Shown: positions 23,725 to 33,200 of the stretch, piece by piece
How positions within the stretch are numbered: the stretch's first letter is position 1
Layout of the letters: the number at the start of each line of letters is the position of its first letter
NCBI GenBank assembly: GCA_964427875.1
Contig: CAYRVX010000009.1
Coordinates: 28,706 to 92,705, forward strand
Length of the DNA: 64,000 nt
Source: CAYRVX01 sp964427875
GTDB lineage: Bacteria > Planctomycetota > Phycisphaerae > SM23-33
Direction of reading: 5' to 3'
The notes under the pieces: model-generated
The model's database searches: none
The model's input: the letters and a program-made list of their open reading frames with translations, nothing else
What the model was told of the DNA's origin: nothing
Translations under genes and position numbers: made by a program

Positions 23725-25712
23725 TATTTCTCAGTCGGCACGACGATGCCGCGGATGATGATGTTCTGGCAGAACACGAACACGAGGAAGGTCGGGATGG
23801 CCGCGATGACGAGGGAGGCGTAGACGACGGCCTGGTGGGCCTGCGTCCAGAGCTGGAAGATCCACACCATCAGCGTCCACATCTTCTGGTCGGGGATGAT
23901 GATCAGGGCCATCATGAACGCGCTGTAGGCGGCCCGGAAGGCGTTGAGCGCGATGACGGCGAGGATCGGCTTGGAGAGGCTCATCGTGATGGTCCAGAAC
24001 TTGGTCCACTCGCCGGCCCCGTCGATGTCGGCCGCCTCGTACAGCTCGCGCGGCAGGCTGTCGAAGAAGCCCTTGAGCAGGAAGATGAAGAACCCGTTGG
24101 CCATGCCCGGCAGCACGAGCGCGGCGAAGGTGTTCAGCAGGCTGACGAACGGGCGGCCTATGACGGCGGGCACGGCCCAGACGCCGACGACCGTCGCGAC
24201 GGCCAGCGCCATCGTGAAGCGCAGGACCTCCGGCACGCGGGACAGCAGCCTCGAGAGCAGCCAGACCGTCACGCCGAACGATACGCCGGCGCCCAGCAGC
24301 GGCCAGAGGGGAAACCGCTTCATCAGCAGGAAGGCCGGGATCATCGTCACCTCGCCGGGAAACGCCATGGTCGCCATCAGCAGCAGGAGGATCTTGTACG
24401 TGCTGGGCGGCTTGTAGCGGCTCAGCGCGTAGGCCCCCAGCGGGTTGACAATAAGCGCCGAGCCGATCGCCAGCACGACGTAGATCAACGTGTTGACGAT
24501 CCCCCGGCCGTGCAGGAGGAGGTACTCGAAAACGTGCTTGTAGTTGCGCGTGGAGAACTCCGACCGCAGTTCGCCGGTGCGGCTCGTGCAGTCGTGGTAG
24601 TCCGCCTGGGCGATGGGAAGGTCGATCGGCGAGACCTCTTCGACCCCCACGCCGCGTTTCTCGGCGACGAACTGCTCGAAGAGCTGCCTCGGTCCGAAGA
24701 CGTCGATCCCCTCGGCCGGGCAGAGCGTGCGCTCCTTCAGGAAGCCCGCCCAGTCCACCGCCATGAACCGGTGCTCGGGGACCAGCGTGGGCATGGGCAC
24801 GTCGTCGAAGCTGCGATAACTCGTGCCGTATTTGGCGTTGACCTCGCCGATGCCGGCGTAGATCTCGGTGGAGAGGTACTTGCGGAAGTTGCTCGCGAGG
24901 GAGCCGGCCAGCCGGACGAATCGCAGGGGGACGATCTCGCGGACGTATTCCTCCCAGTCTTCTCGCTGCCTGCGGTCAGCAGGTGCCCGGGGGGCGAGGA
25001 AGATCTCCTCGTAGCTCTTGCGCGAGGTGCCGTGGGTGCGGTTGTACTCCGCGACGTCGGGCGTGTAGTTGCGAACGAGGAACTGCCGGAAGGCCCCGTC
25101 GAGGTTGCTGATCACGCGCTCGTGGACGGGTCGTGACTCGGCAAAGGGCGCAAACGCCTCTCGCCTCGGGTCGGCCAGCGGCGGGTAGCGGCTGGGAGGG
25201 GCTGGAGGAGGCATGACCCCGTTCCACGTCGTCACGGGGAACTTCATGTGATCGTGGTAGGCCTTGATGTCGCCGTCGAAGCGGTCGAACATGAGCCGGC
25301 GGAACAGCCGGGCGTTGATCGGCAGCAGCTTGCCGCCCTCGGTATGACCCAGCCGCCACCACGGGCACCGCGATCGCCATTCGAGGAAGTCGTCGAGATA
25401 CTCGGACTCTGCGGGGGGCGCGATGCTTCGCCAACTGCCGATGCGCTTTCCCCAGGCGGCCTCGGCGTCGCTGATCTTCACGTTGTGCTTGGACTCGACG
25501 TACTTCTGGAACAGCACGAGGTCGTCGAACCAGAACCGCGGCAGGGGCGTGATGTAGACGCTGTCGGCCTCGGACTTCATCGAGCCGCTGACCATGAGCA
25601 TGAACGGGTAGATCATCGTCAGCGAGCCGGCGATCAGCAGCGTGTAGACCACACCGTACACGACGCGGACCTTCGAGCTGCGCGAGCCGACTGTGCTGAT
25701 GATGGGCATCAA
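23724..25712 (-). CDS. ABC sugar transporter permease (MalG-like) with giant insert
   Basis: A 662-residue membrane protein, more than twice the usual ~280. TM1 is near residues 17-42. Residues ~45-395 are a hydrophilic insert, presumably outside the cytoplasm, with four imperfect helical repeats; examples are FRQFLVRNYTPDVAEYNRTH and FRKYLSTEIYAGIGEVNAKY, followed by GTS and SF or SY. The permease core follows, with the EAA loop ELYEAADIDGAGEWTKFWTI that docks the ATPase. An additional ~75-residue segment with about two membrane spans is inserted between MIPAFLLMKRFPL and SLLNTFAALVLPG. It pairs with the fusion at 25820. No ATPase gene is in the window. Confidence 0.85.
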   Translation of the reverse strand: MMPIISTVGSRSSKVRVVYGVVYTLLIAGSLTMIYPFMLMVSGSMKSEADSVYITPLPRFWFDDLVLFQKYVESKHNVKISDAEAAWGKRIGSWRSIAPPAESEYLDDFLEWRSRCPWWRLGHTEGGKLLPINARLFRRLMFDRFDGDIKAYHDHMKFPVTTWNGVMPPPAPPSRYPPLADPRREAFAPFAESRPVHERVISNLDGAFRQFLVRNYTPDVAEYNRTHGTSRKSYEEIFLAPRAPADRRQREDWEEYVREIVPLRFVRLAGSLASNFRKYLSTEIYAGIGEVNAKYGTSYRSFDDVPMPTLVPEHRFMAVDWAGFLKERTLCPAEGIDVFGPRQLFEQFVAEKRGVGVEEVSPIDLPIAQADYHDCTSRTGELRSEFSTRNYKHVFEYLLLHGRGIVNTLIYVVLAIGSALIVNPLGAYALSRYKPPSTYKILLLLMATMAFPGEVTMIPAFLLMKRFPLWPLLGAGVSFGVTVWLLSRLLSRVPEVLRFTMALAVATVVGVWAVPAVIGRPFVSLLNTFAALVLPGMANGFFIFLLKGFFDSLPRELYEAADIDGAGEWTKFWTITMSLSKPILAVIALNAFRAAYSAFMMALIIIPDQKMWTLMVWIFQLWTQAHQAVVYASLVIAAIPTFLVFVFCQNIIIRGIVVPTEK

Positions 25713-25727
25713 CTATCCTTGGGTGTT

Positions 25728-25805
25728 CACCGCGGAGGCGCAGAGGACGCAGGGCATATGCATGATTTCGGATTCTCCTCTGCGTTCTCCGCGCCTCTGC
25801 GGTTC
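25728..25805. repeat. Inverted repeat between the two permease genes
   Basis: Two ~25-base arms (25728-25752 and 25780-25805) are inverted with about four mismatches; the arm begins caccgcggaggcgcag. A 27-base loop separates them. It is unrelated in sequence to the GTTTAGCGG family and lies in the middle of the transport operon. Confidence 0.7.
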
Positions 25806-25819
25806 AGCCAACGCGGGTG

Positions 25820-28399
25820 TCATTCGCCAATTCCCCGTGCCGTTCGGAACTCCATCCGGCTGAGCCTCTGGAGCTGCACGACGGTGAAGCCGATCAGCAT
25901 CGCCCCGAGCACCCACGCCATCGCCGTGGCGGGCCCGAAGCGCAGGAACGCGAACGCCTGCCAGTAGATGTGCAGCCCGACGACCTCGGTCCGCCCGTAC
26001 GGCGTGTACGGGCCGCCCCCGGTCATGGCGAGGATCAGCCCGCCGCCGGTCTTCATCACGCCGATGATCGCGCCGATGAAGTTGATCATGATCAGCGCCT
26101 TGATGCCGGGAACGGCGATGTGGCGGGCCTTCGCCCACATGCCCGCCCCGTCGATGTCCGCCGCCTCGTACAGCTCCTCCGGCACGGTCTTCAAGGCCGC
26201 GAGGTAGATCAGGCAGCCCGGGCCCATGCCCGCCCAGATCGTCGGCAGCAGGCAGCAGAACAGCGCGAAGTCGGACTTGAGCCACTGGGTCGTCACCTCC
26301 GCCATCTCGACGCCGGGAATGAAGTTCAGCACCCAGATCGCGCCGTTGACGAGCGTGTTGATCGTGCCGTAGCGCCCGTAGAAGCCTCGCCAGAGGAAGA
26401 TCGTCACCACCCCCGCGAGCACGGCCGGCAGGTAGTACACCGTGCGGAAGAGGATCTTCCCCCGGGGCACCTCGGTGAGCAGGAAGGCCAGCACGATCGG
26501 CGCGCCGAAGCCGAAGACGATGAACAGCAGCGTGTACTGGAGGGCCACCCACATGGCGTACCAGAACTCGTCGTCGAACAGGACGTTGGCGAAGTTCTCC
26601 ATGCCGATCCACTGGCTGAAGCCTCGGACGTTGTAGTCCTGGAACGCGATGACCGTCCCCCGCAGCAGCGGCCAGTACCGCCACAGCAGGATCGTGCCCA
26701 CCGCCGGGATCAGCAGGATATAGGCCCACTTGAACCGCCCGAACTGCCAGGAGCCCTTTCGCCCCGGCTCGAGCAGCTCGGCCTTCGAGAAGACCTTGAA
26801 GACGCGGTAGAACACCGCCGCGAAGACGAGGAAGATCACGATGGCCGTGCCCATCGCCACGTTGTTTCGGAACCGCCGCTGCTCGGGCGTGAGGATGTTG
26901 AGCATCTTCTCGTTGCTGCGGCGGACGCGCCCCTTGAGGATCTCGCGGATGCGGTCCTTCGCGGCGGCGGGGTCGTTGGTGTTGATCGCCCGCTCGATCG
27001 TCTCGTCCACGCAGATCTGGTCGATGGCCTTCGAGACGTACGTGTAGACCTTCTGGCAGTTCCGGCCGTACGGCTCCGGAATGCCGTGTTCCAGCGCGAT
27101 CTGGGCGGACTCCTCCCAGCCCTTCGGGACCTGGCGGACGTACTCGGGGTAGCCGACCTTCTCCAGCAGCCTCGGGCGGACGTACCGCCCCTGGCCGTTC
27201 TCGATCATCGTCCGGGCGCGGATCTCCCGCGATTCCGGGCCGTCGAAGAAGCGAATGTACTCCCAGGCGGCGTCGCGCCGGACGGGGTCGTCTTCCAGCC
27301 CGGCGTAGATGCCGACCATCCGCGAGTTGAACTCGGCGCCCCGCAGGCCCGTGGGGCCCTTCGGCACGGGGCCGAAGCCGTACTGCGCCGGGTCACGCTC
27401 CGCGAAGAACCGCTGATCGAGGTACTGGAACTCCATCCCGCACTTCTCTTCGCCGGTCATCTGGGCCTCGCCCACGTAGACCACCCCCGTGAACGTGCCG
27501 TGCTCGTTGGTGAACTTCTCGAGGAAGAACCGCGCCACGAGATAGTAGGCCTCGACGGCCTCCTCCGAGTCGAACACGCACCGCCACCGGCCGTTGGCGT
27601 CCTGCTCGACGACCCGCCCACCGAGCGAATAGAGAAAGCTCAGCGTGCTCCAGCCCAACTCCTCCAGGGAGATCTTCAGACCGTAACGGTCTTCCCTGGG
27701 GTTGGTGAGCTTGCGGCACCATTGGAGCATTTCCTCGATGGTCTCGGGCACGCGGTCGGGCAGGCCGGCCTCGAAGAACAGGTCCTTGCGATAGAACAGC
27801 GCGATGAAGTCCGGGCCGATGGGGAAGCACCAGACGTGCTCGTGCCTGGCGGGCACGTCGCCGCCGCAGTACGGGCAGTCGCGGCCGTAGGGACACTCGC
27901 GGCGCATCACCTGCCAGCACTGGTACGGCACGCGGTCGGCGATCTGGCGGTCGTAGTTGGCCCCCTTCTTCAGCTCGCGCAGGTAGTCGTCGAGCTTCAG
28001 CAGGTGGCCGTTGGGAATGTCGACGCCGGAGAGCCTCTCGACGTACTCATCCAGCGGATAGAGGAACTTGCTGCGGATGTACGTGTCGGACTGGCGGAAG
28101 TTGACGTACAGGACGTCCGCGGCGATGTCACCGGCGATCTGCATGAGGGGGATGATGTCTTTCGTGGAGCGCCCGGGGATCTCCAGCCCCGCCGTCGAGA
28201 CCGGTTCGACGGAAGGGAACTCCTGCCGGAACGCCTCGATGATCCTCCGACCGGCCAGTGCGTAGAGGTCGTTGGCCGTGTGCATGGGCACGCCGTGGGC
28301 GCGGAGCGTGATCTTCGGGGCGGCCTCATCACCGTGCACGGCGGCGGTTGGCATCAGGGCGATCGACAGACATGCGCAAGCAGCCGTGCACCTGTTCAT
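25820..28399 (-). CDS. Fused extracellular solute-binding protein and ABC permease (MalE-MalF type)
   Basis: An 859-residue protein joining two normally separate parts of a sugar ABC transporter. The ATG at 28399 has GAGG seven bases upstream and starts a signal peptide (MNRCTAACACLSIALMPTAA). Residues ~25-500 are a family-1 solute-binding protein, with PLDEYVERLSG, IALFYRKDLFFEAGLP and WEYIRFFDGPESREI. A Cys cluster (CPYGRDCPYCGGD) could bind metal. After an added TM (~535-555), the permease part starts WAYILLIPAVGTILLWRY and has the EAA loop ELYEAADIDGAGMWAKARHI. The binding protein is thus tethered. It lies 90 bases after the peptidase gene and 107 before the second permease. Confidence 0.9.
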   Translation of the reverse strand: MNRCTAACACLSIALMPTAAVHGDEAAPKITLRAHGVPMHTANDLYALAGRRIIEAFRQEFPSVEPVSTAGLEIPGRSTKDIIPLMQIAGDIAADVLYVNFRQSDTYIRSKFLYPLDEYVERLSGVDIPNGHLLKLDDYLRELKKGANYDRQIADRVPYQCWQVMRRECPYGRDCPYCGGDVPARHEHVWCFPIGPDFIALFYRKDLFFEAGLPDRVPETIEEMLQWCRKLTNPREDRYGLKISLEELGWSTLSFLYSLGGRVVEQDANGRWRCVFDSEEAVEAYYLVARFFLEKFTNEHGTFTGVVYVGEAQMTGEEKCGMEFQYLDQRFFAERDPAQYGFGPVPKGPTGLRGAEFNSRMVGIYAGLEDDPVRRDAAWEYIRFFDGPESREIRARTMIENGQGRYVRPRLLEKVGYPEYVRQVPKGWEESAQIALEHGIPEPYGRNCQKVYTYVSKAIDQICVDETIERAINTNDPAAAKDRIREILKGRVRRSNEKMLNILTPEQRRFRNNVAMGTAIVIFLVFAAVFYRVFKVFSKAELLEPGRKGSWQFGRFKWAYILLIPAVGTILLWRYWPLLRGTVIAFQDYNVRGFSQWIGMENFANVLFDDEFWYAMWVALQYTLLFIVFGFGAPIVLAFLLTEVPRGKILFRTVYYLPAVLAGVVTIFLWRGFYGRYGTINTLVNGAIWVLNFIPGVEMAEVTTQWLKSDFALFCCLLPTIWAGMGPGCLIYLAALKTVPEELYEAADIDGAGMWAKARHIAVPGIKALIMINFIGAIIGVMKTGGGLILAMTGGGPYTPYGRTEVVGLHIYWQAFAFLRFGPATAMAWVLGAMLIGFTVVQLQRLSRMEFRTARGIGE

Positions 28400-28489
28400 G
28401 AAATGACCTCGTCGGCCCGGCTCGGCGCCGGGAATGGACGCCATTGTATCTAATCCGCCGAACGGCGGAAGGTGTTCGGCCCTGGGCGG

Positions 28490-30262
28490 TCACGCGCGTC
28501 TGGCGAGGTCGGCTTCGACGAGTGCTTCTGCTAGCTTCTCGACGCCCCCGTCGGGCGCGCGGCCGACCTCCGCGCGGGTCAGGCGCTCGACCGCCGGCAG
28601 CGTATGCCCGCCGTGCATCCAGAACAGCGCCGCGTTCTGCCAGCGGTTCCAGCGGCTCAGGCCCTCCGTGCGGTCGGCCGGCAGCGTCTCCAGGGTGCAC
28701 GTGCCCCACGTGCTGCGAACGCAGCGAGGCCCGCCGGCCGGCAGGTCGTCGAGGGGCTCGGCGTCGGTCGGGCAGTACTGCGCGGCCGCCGCCTCGTAGA
28801 CCGACTCGCTGACGCCCCATCGTCCCGGCTCGCGGAGCATCCGTCCGGCCGTCCACCGCCGCAGCCGCTTGGCGTCGTCGCCTTCCGCGGGCAGCAGGTG
28901 CTCGTCGATCCAGCGTGTTGCGGCCGGGAGAAGCGACTTCGTCGTCTCGTCGTCGAGGTGGGCCATGAGGTACGCCCACGCAGCCGTCAGCAGCGCGTTG
29001 CAGCGAAGGGAGACGTCGCAGCAGACCTCGGGCGTATCGGCGCTGGAGTGGTAGCCGGTGGCGCCGCTGCCGGTGCCGAGCCAGAGCGTCGGCGTGCCGC
29101 AGTTGGGGTCGGCGATCTGGTCGTCCGAGGAGGGCGGCTCGCATTCGTTTCGCACGTGATATTCCCCCCCGCTGCGGTCGGCCAGCAGGCGGGCGATCTC
29201 GCCGGCGACGGCCCAGCCGAAGTTCGGCGACGAAAGCGGGCCGAAGTGCACCCCGATCGGCCTCTCCGGCTCGCTGGCGTCGCCGACGGCGTCGACGTTC
29301 ATCCCCGCCAGCGCGCGGAGGCGCAGGGGCGGGTCCGCCGTCGCGAACGCCAGCATGCCGAGGCACTCCTCGGTGGTGATGACGCGGATGCTGAACCGCG
29401 GGCGCGGCAGCACGCCGGCGTCGATCAGCCCGGCCAGCAGCTCGACCGCCAGCAGGTAGATGCTCACCCCGCTGCAATTGTCGTGGGCCCCCTGCTCGCA
29501 GGCGTGGCCGAACAGCCAGACCTCCCGCGACGGGTCGCGCCCGGGCAGCACGCCCGTGACGCACTGGCCCGTGCCCTCGTATAGCCGGCTCTCGCAGAAG
29601 GCCTCGACGCGCAGGTCCGCCTCGCCGGCCTGTTGCCTTCGAAGCTCCGCGCCGGCGGCGGGGCTCAGGCAGAAGCCCGGCAGCACGGCGTCGCAGGCGC
29701 GGAAGTACCACCCGCCGGGCCCGTCGCCCCACGTGTTGCACCACTTGGTCGTGTTCTCGTCGGCGCCCCGCGTGTCGCCGAGGTAATCGCTGATGACGGC
29801 TGCGGCGCCGGCGCCCCTGACGCGCTGCTTCATCTCGCGGGGCGGCCCGGCCGTCAGCACGAACTTGCCGGCCACCTGTTGCGGATCGATCGCCTCCAGC
29901 GCGTCGCCGTCGATCACCGCCGCGGCCGTCCGCTCCAGCGGACCCGACCAGTACACCACCGCCTGGGGGCAGGCAAACCGGTCCGCCAGCACGTGCTCGC
30001 CGAGCCGCAGTTGAGCGGCCGGGCAGTCCCATGCCATGTGCGTCGTCCAGTCCTGGTATCGCGTGCGGCCGTCGGCGGCGTAGGGCACGATCCGCACGTC
30101 GCGCAGCCCGGCTTCTTGGAGCACGTCTCGCGCGATCTCGGCCGCCGCCCGCTGGTGGGGCGTGTCGAACCAGCGCTCCTGCTCCCACAGCGCGGTCAGC
30201 AGGTCGCGATGCCGCTGCGCGTCGTATGCGGCGCGAATCGTCTCGATCAGCGACTCGATCAT
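28490..30262 (-). CDS. M28/DUF4910-like aminopeptidase-type protein
   Basis: A 590-residue protein with no signal peptide. Residues ~130-200 resemble a PA (protease-associated) domain. The zinc-peptidase core has LFGHACEQGAHDNCSGVSI, matching the HxxxxGAxDNxSG motif, then ITTEECLGM with the catalytic Glu, and YHSSADTPEVC, where the His would complete the metal site. It therefore probably cleaves N-terminal residues from peptides or similar amide bonds. The start ATG has AGGA upstream, inside the end of the fused hydrolase gene one base away, so the genes are probably translationally linked. Confidence 0.77.
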   Translation of the reverse strand: MIESLIETIRAAYDAQRHRDLLTALWEQERWFDTPHQRAAAEIARDVLQEAGLRDVRIVPYAADGRTRYQDWTTHMAWDCPAAQLRLGEHVLADRFACPQAVVYWSGPLERTAAAVIDGDALEAIDPQQVAGKFVLTAGPPREMKQRVRGAGAAAVISDYLGDTRGADENTTKWCNTWGDGPGGWYFRACDAVLPGFCLSPAAGAELRRQQAGEADLRVEAFCESRLYEGTGQCVTGVLPGRDPSREVWLFGHACEQGAHDNCSGVSIYLLAVELLAGLIDAGVLPRPRFSIRVITTEECLGMLAFATADPPLRLRALAGMNVDAVGDASEPERPIGVHFGPLSSPNFGWAVAGEIARLLADRSGGEYHVRNECEPPSSDDQIADPNCGTPTLWLGTGSGATGYHSSADTPEVCCDVSLRCNALLTAAWAYLMAHLDDETTKSLLPAATRWIDEHLLPAEGDDAKRLRRWTAGRMLREPGRWGVSESVYEAAAAQYCPTDAEPLDDLPAGGPRCVRSTWGTCTLETLPADRTEGLSRWNRWQNAALFWMHGGHTLPAVERLTRAEVGRAPDGGVEKLAEALVEADLARRA

Positions 30263-30263
30263 G

Positions 30264-33200
30264 TCACGGATTCCTCTGATCGGCGACCGTCAGCGTCGCC
30301 CTGCGGACGGAGAAGCAGTCGTTGCCGGAGAAGACCAGGTGGACGGTCCGGCCGTCGCTGCTCATCCACTTCGTGGGGAAGCTGGCCGACTCGCCGGGGC
30401 CGACGTCCCACTTCTCGGTGAGGTAGACTCTCGTCCACGGCCCCCAGGGCTCGGGGGCGTCGTAGACGCCCAGGCCGCCCTTGAATCGCGTGTCCCGCCC
30501 GCCGCCGACCTGGACCCAGAGGTAGCGTTTCAGGGGCGCGTTGTAGCTGACGCCGGAGCGGTAGCACTGGCCGGCGTGCTCGAACACCGCCCCGCGCCGG
30601 CGGATGTCCCTGCTCCATGTGGGGCGGCCTTCCGCGGTGAGCTTCACGAAGAACTCGTACGCCTGCCGGTCGGTGATGCGGCCCTTCGGCGCGCGGGCGA
30701 GGACCATGCGGTCGGAGGGCCTGTAGGCGCTGGCGGCGTCGAACGAATAGACGTATACGTATTCGTCCCGCGCGCCGGCGTAGTCGCGCCCGAAGTTCAG
30801 GAACGTCGGGCAGCCGAAGCCCTCGCGGAACCGCCAGCCGGCCCAGGTCCACGTCCTGCCGCGGTCCTTCGACCAGGCCAGTTGCGAGAGCCTCGCGTTG
30901 CGGACGAGCATGTAGAGCGCCCCGTCGATGCAGAGCATGCCGCTGGCCTTCCTGCCCGACGCGCCGTCGCCGGTCTGCTCGCCGGTGGGCGAGCGGATGT
31001 TGACGCCGCGAAAAGCGTCGGGCGGGCCCTCCACGCGGGCAAGGCCCAGGCTCAGCTTGCCCTTGACCTTCGGCTCGAAGCCCCAGCCGTCCCCGTAGGC
31101 CGTGTACAGGTGGCCGTCGTCGCCCCACGTGACCGGCCAGTTGTCGCTCCCGGAAGCCTTGCGGATGATCGTTTCCCTCGGCGCCCACCTCAGCGTCAGA
31201 AAAGGGGACAGGCTGCTTTTTTCGTCCCCTCGCCGCCCTCGATCCCCGCCGGGACCGCGGCCACCGGACAGGCGGCGGCCTGGGGCCCCCGAGCGAGAAA
31301 AGTAGCCTGTCCCCTTTTTTTTCTCTGGCTCCCCCGAGCGAGAAAAGTAGCCTGTCCCCTTTTTCTTCGCGGCCGCGACGATGGGGTTGAAGAAGGGCGC
31401 GAGCTTGCCGTAGTGCGATCCCCGGCTGCCCTTGAGGCTCTTGCCGGCCCGGGCGGCAACGATGTCCAGGCTCGGCATGACGACGATCAGGCTGTCGTAG
31501 AGCCCCCACGACCAGTACGTATCGCGCGGCACGTTCTTGAGCGTCCCGTCGGAGTTGTTCCACCACAGCAGGCCGTAATGGCTCGACGCGCCGGGGTAGT
31601 TCTCTGGAAGCACGACGGGCAGGTGCCTGACGGCCTTGGGGGTGGTGCGGCAGGCGGCGACGAACTCCTTCGGGATGATCTGCTTGTCTCCCCACCGCCC
31701 CTGGTGCAGGTACAGCAGCCCGATGCGGGCCATCGCGGCGACGTTCGCGTGAATGCCGCTGCCGAACTCGCGCCGCGCGACGTTGGCGATCTTCGCCGGA
31801 CGGTACGCGTTGCGCCGCCAGGTCAGGTCGTCCGGCTTGATGCCCAGCGGCGTGAAGACTCTGTGGAACATCAGCTCCGTCAGGTCGCGCCGGTAGATGA
31901 GCGTGACGCACTCGGCCAGCCAGTTCGGGCCGCTGTCGCTGTAGGACCACTTCGTGCCCGGCCTGAACAGCAGCTTGCTCGTGCCGCCGGGCTTGTCGTA
32001 GCCCGCCGTCTGCGTCGCGAGGTGGAAGATCGTGATCTCGTCGGCCCAGCCGGCGCCGGCCTTGCCGGGGGGCTTGCCCTCGAGCGATGGGTGGTGCCTC
32101 TTTGCCTTGTCGGTCAGGCGGACCTTGCCGTCGCCGACGGCCAGCCCCAATGCCGTCACGCCGATCGACTTGGTCGTCGACTTCAGGTCGTAGCGTCGCT
32201 TCTGGTCGCCCCAGCGCATGACGAGCCTGCCGCTCCGGACGATGCAGCCCGACCCGCCCCCGGTGAGCGCATAGTCCCTCGCCTTCTTGAGAACCGCCTC
32301 GTCCATGCCGACGTCCGCGGGCGAGGCGGTCAACCACTTGCCGGACGGTACGGAACGTGCGGGCCGAGGCCCGCCGCTAAACGACGCGCCCGACGCATTC
32401 TTCGCTGCCGCGACGTCGGCAGGCTCGTTTAGCGGGCCAGCTTGCTGGCCGCGTTTCTTCCGCCCATCCCTCACCGCCTTGGCCAGCAGCCTGAACGCCT
32501 CGTTCTCCTTCTGGCGCCCGCGCGTCCCGCCGTCGTTCCAACTGACGATCAGGTCCAGCGACGGCACGATCGCCATCGCGCGAATGCCCCCGTGCCCGAA
32601 CGCGCCGAAGGTGTCCGTCGGCGCATCGGGCCAATGGCGCTTGTTCTCGCGGTCCACGCCGTTGGTCCACCACAGCCAACTGTAGCTGCCCATGTGGTCG
32701 GTCTGGTTGTCGGGGATGTTCCGCGAGCCGATGGACCGCTGATGCGGGATCATGTCGGCCGCCTTGTTGCCGGCGCGCGGGACGGTGTTCGGCAGCGGCT
32801 TGCCGGCCGCCATCTTCGTGAACGTCGCGCCGATCAACTGCCTGCCCTTCCACCTGCCCCCGCGCAGGTACAGCAGGCCGAAGCGGCAGAAGTCGCGCGG
32901 GGAGATCCCCACCCGCCCGGGGCGGTTCTTCACGCCGAACGCCATCATCGTCGGCCGGTCCTCGCAGCCGATCGGGGCCGTCAGCAGCCGGCGAAAGACC
33001 TTCTCGTCCGCCGTCTCGTACGTCACGCCGTACACCTTCAGGAACAGCGCGTCCCAGAGGAGCGCCATCTGCCAGTCGTTGTAGGCGTAGGCGCTCCCGG
33101 GGCGCTCGATGAGCCCGTAGCAGGACGTCTGGTTGGCCAGGTGCCGGAAGGTGATCTCGCGGTCCTTGTGGCCGAGGGCGGCGTTGATCTTCGCCAGGCG

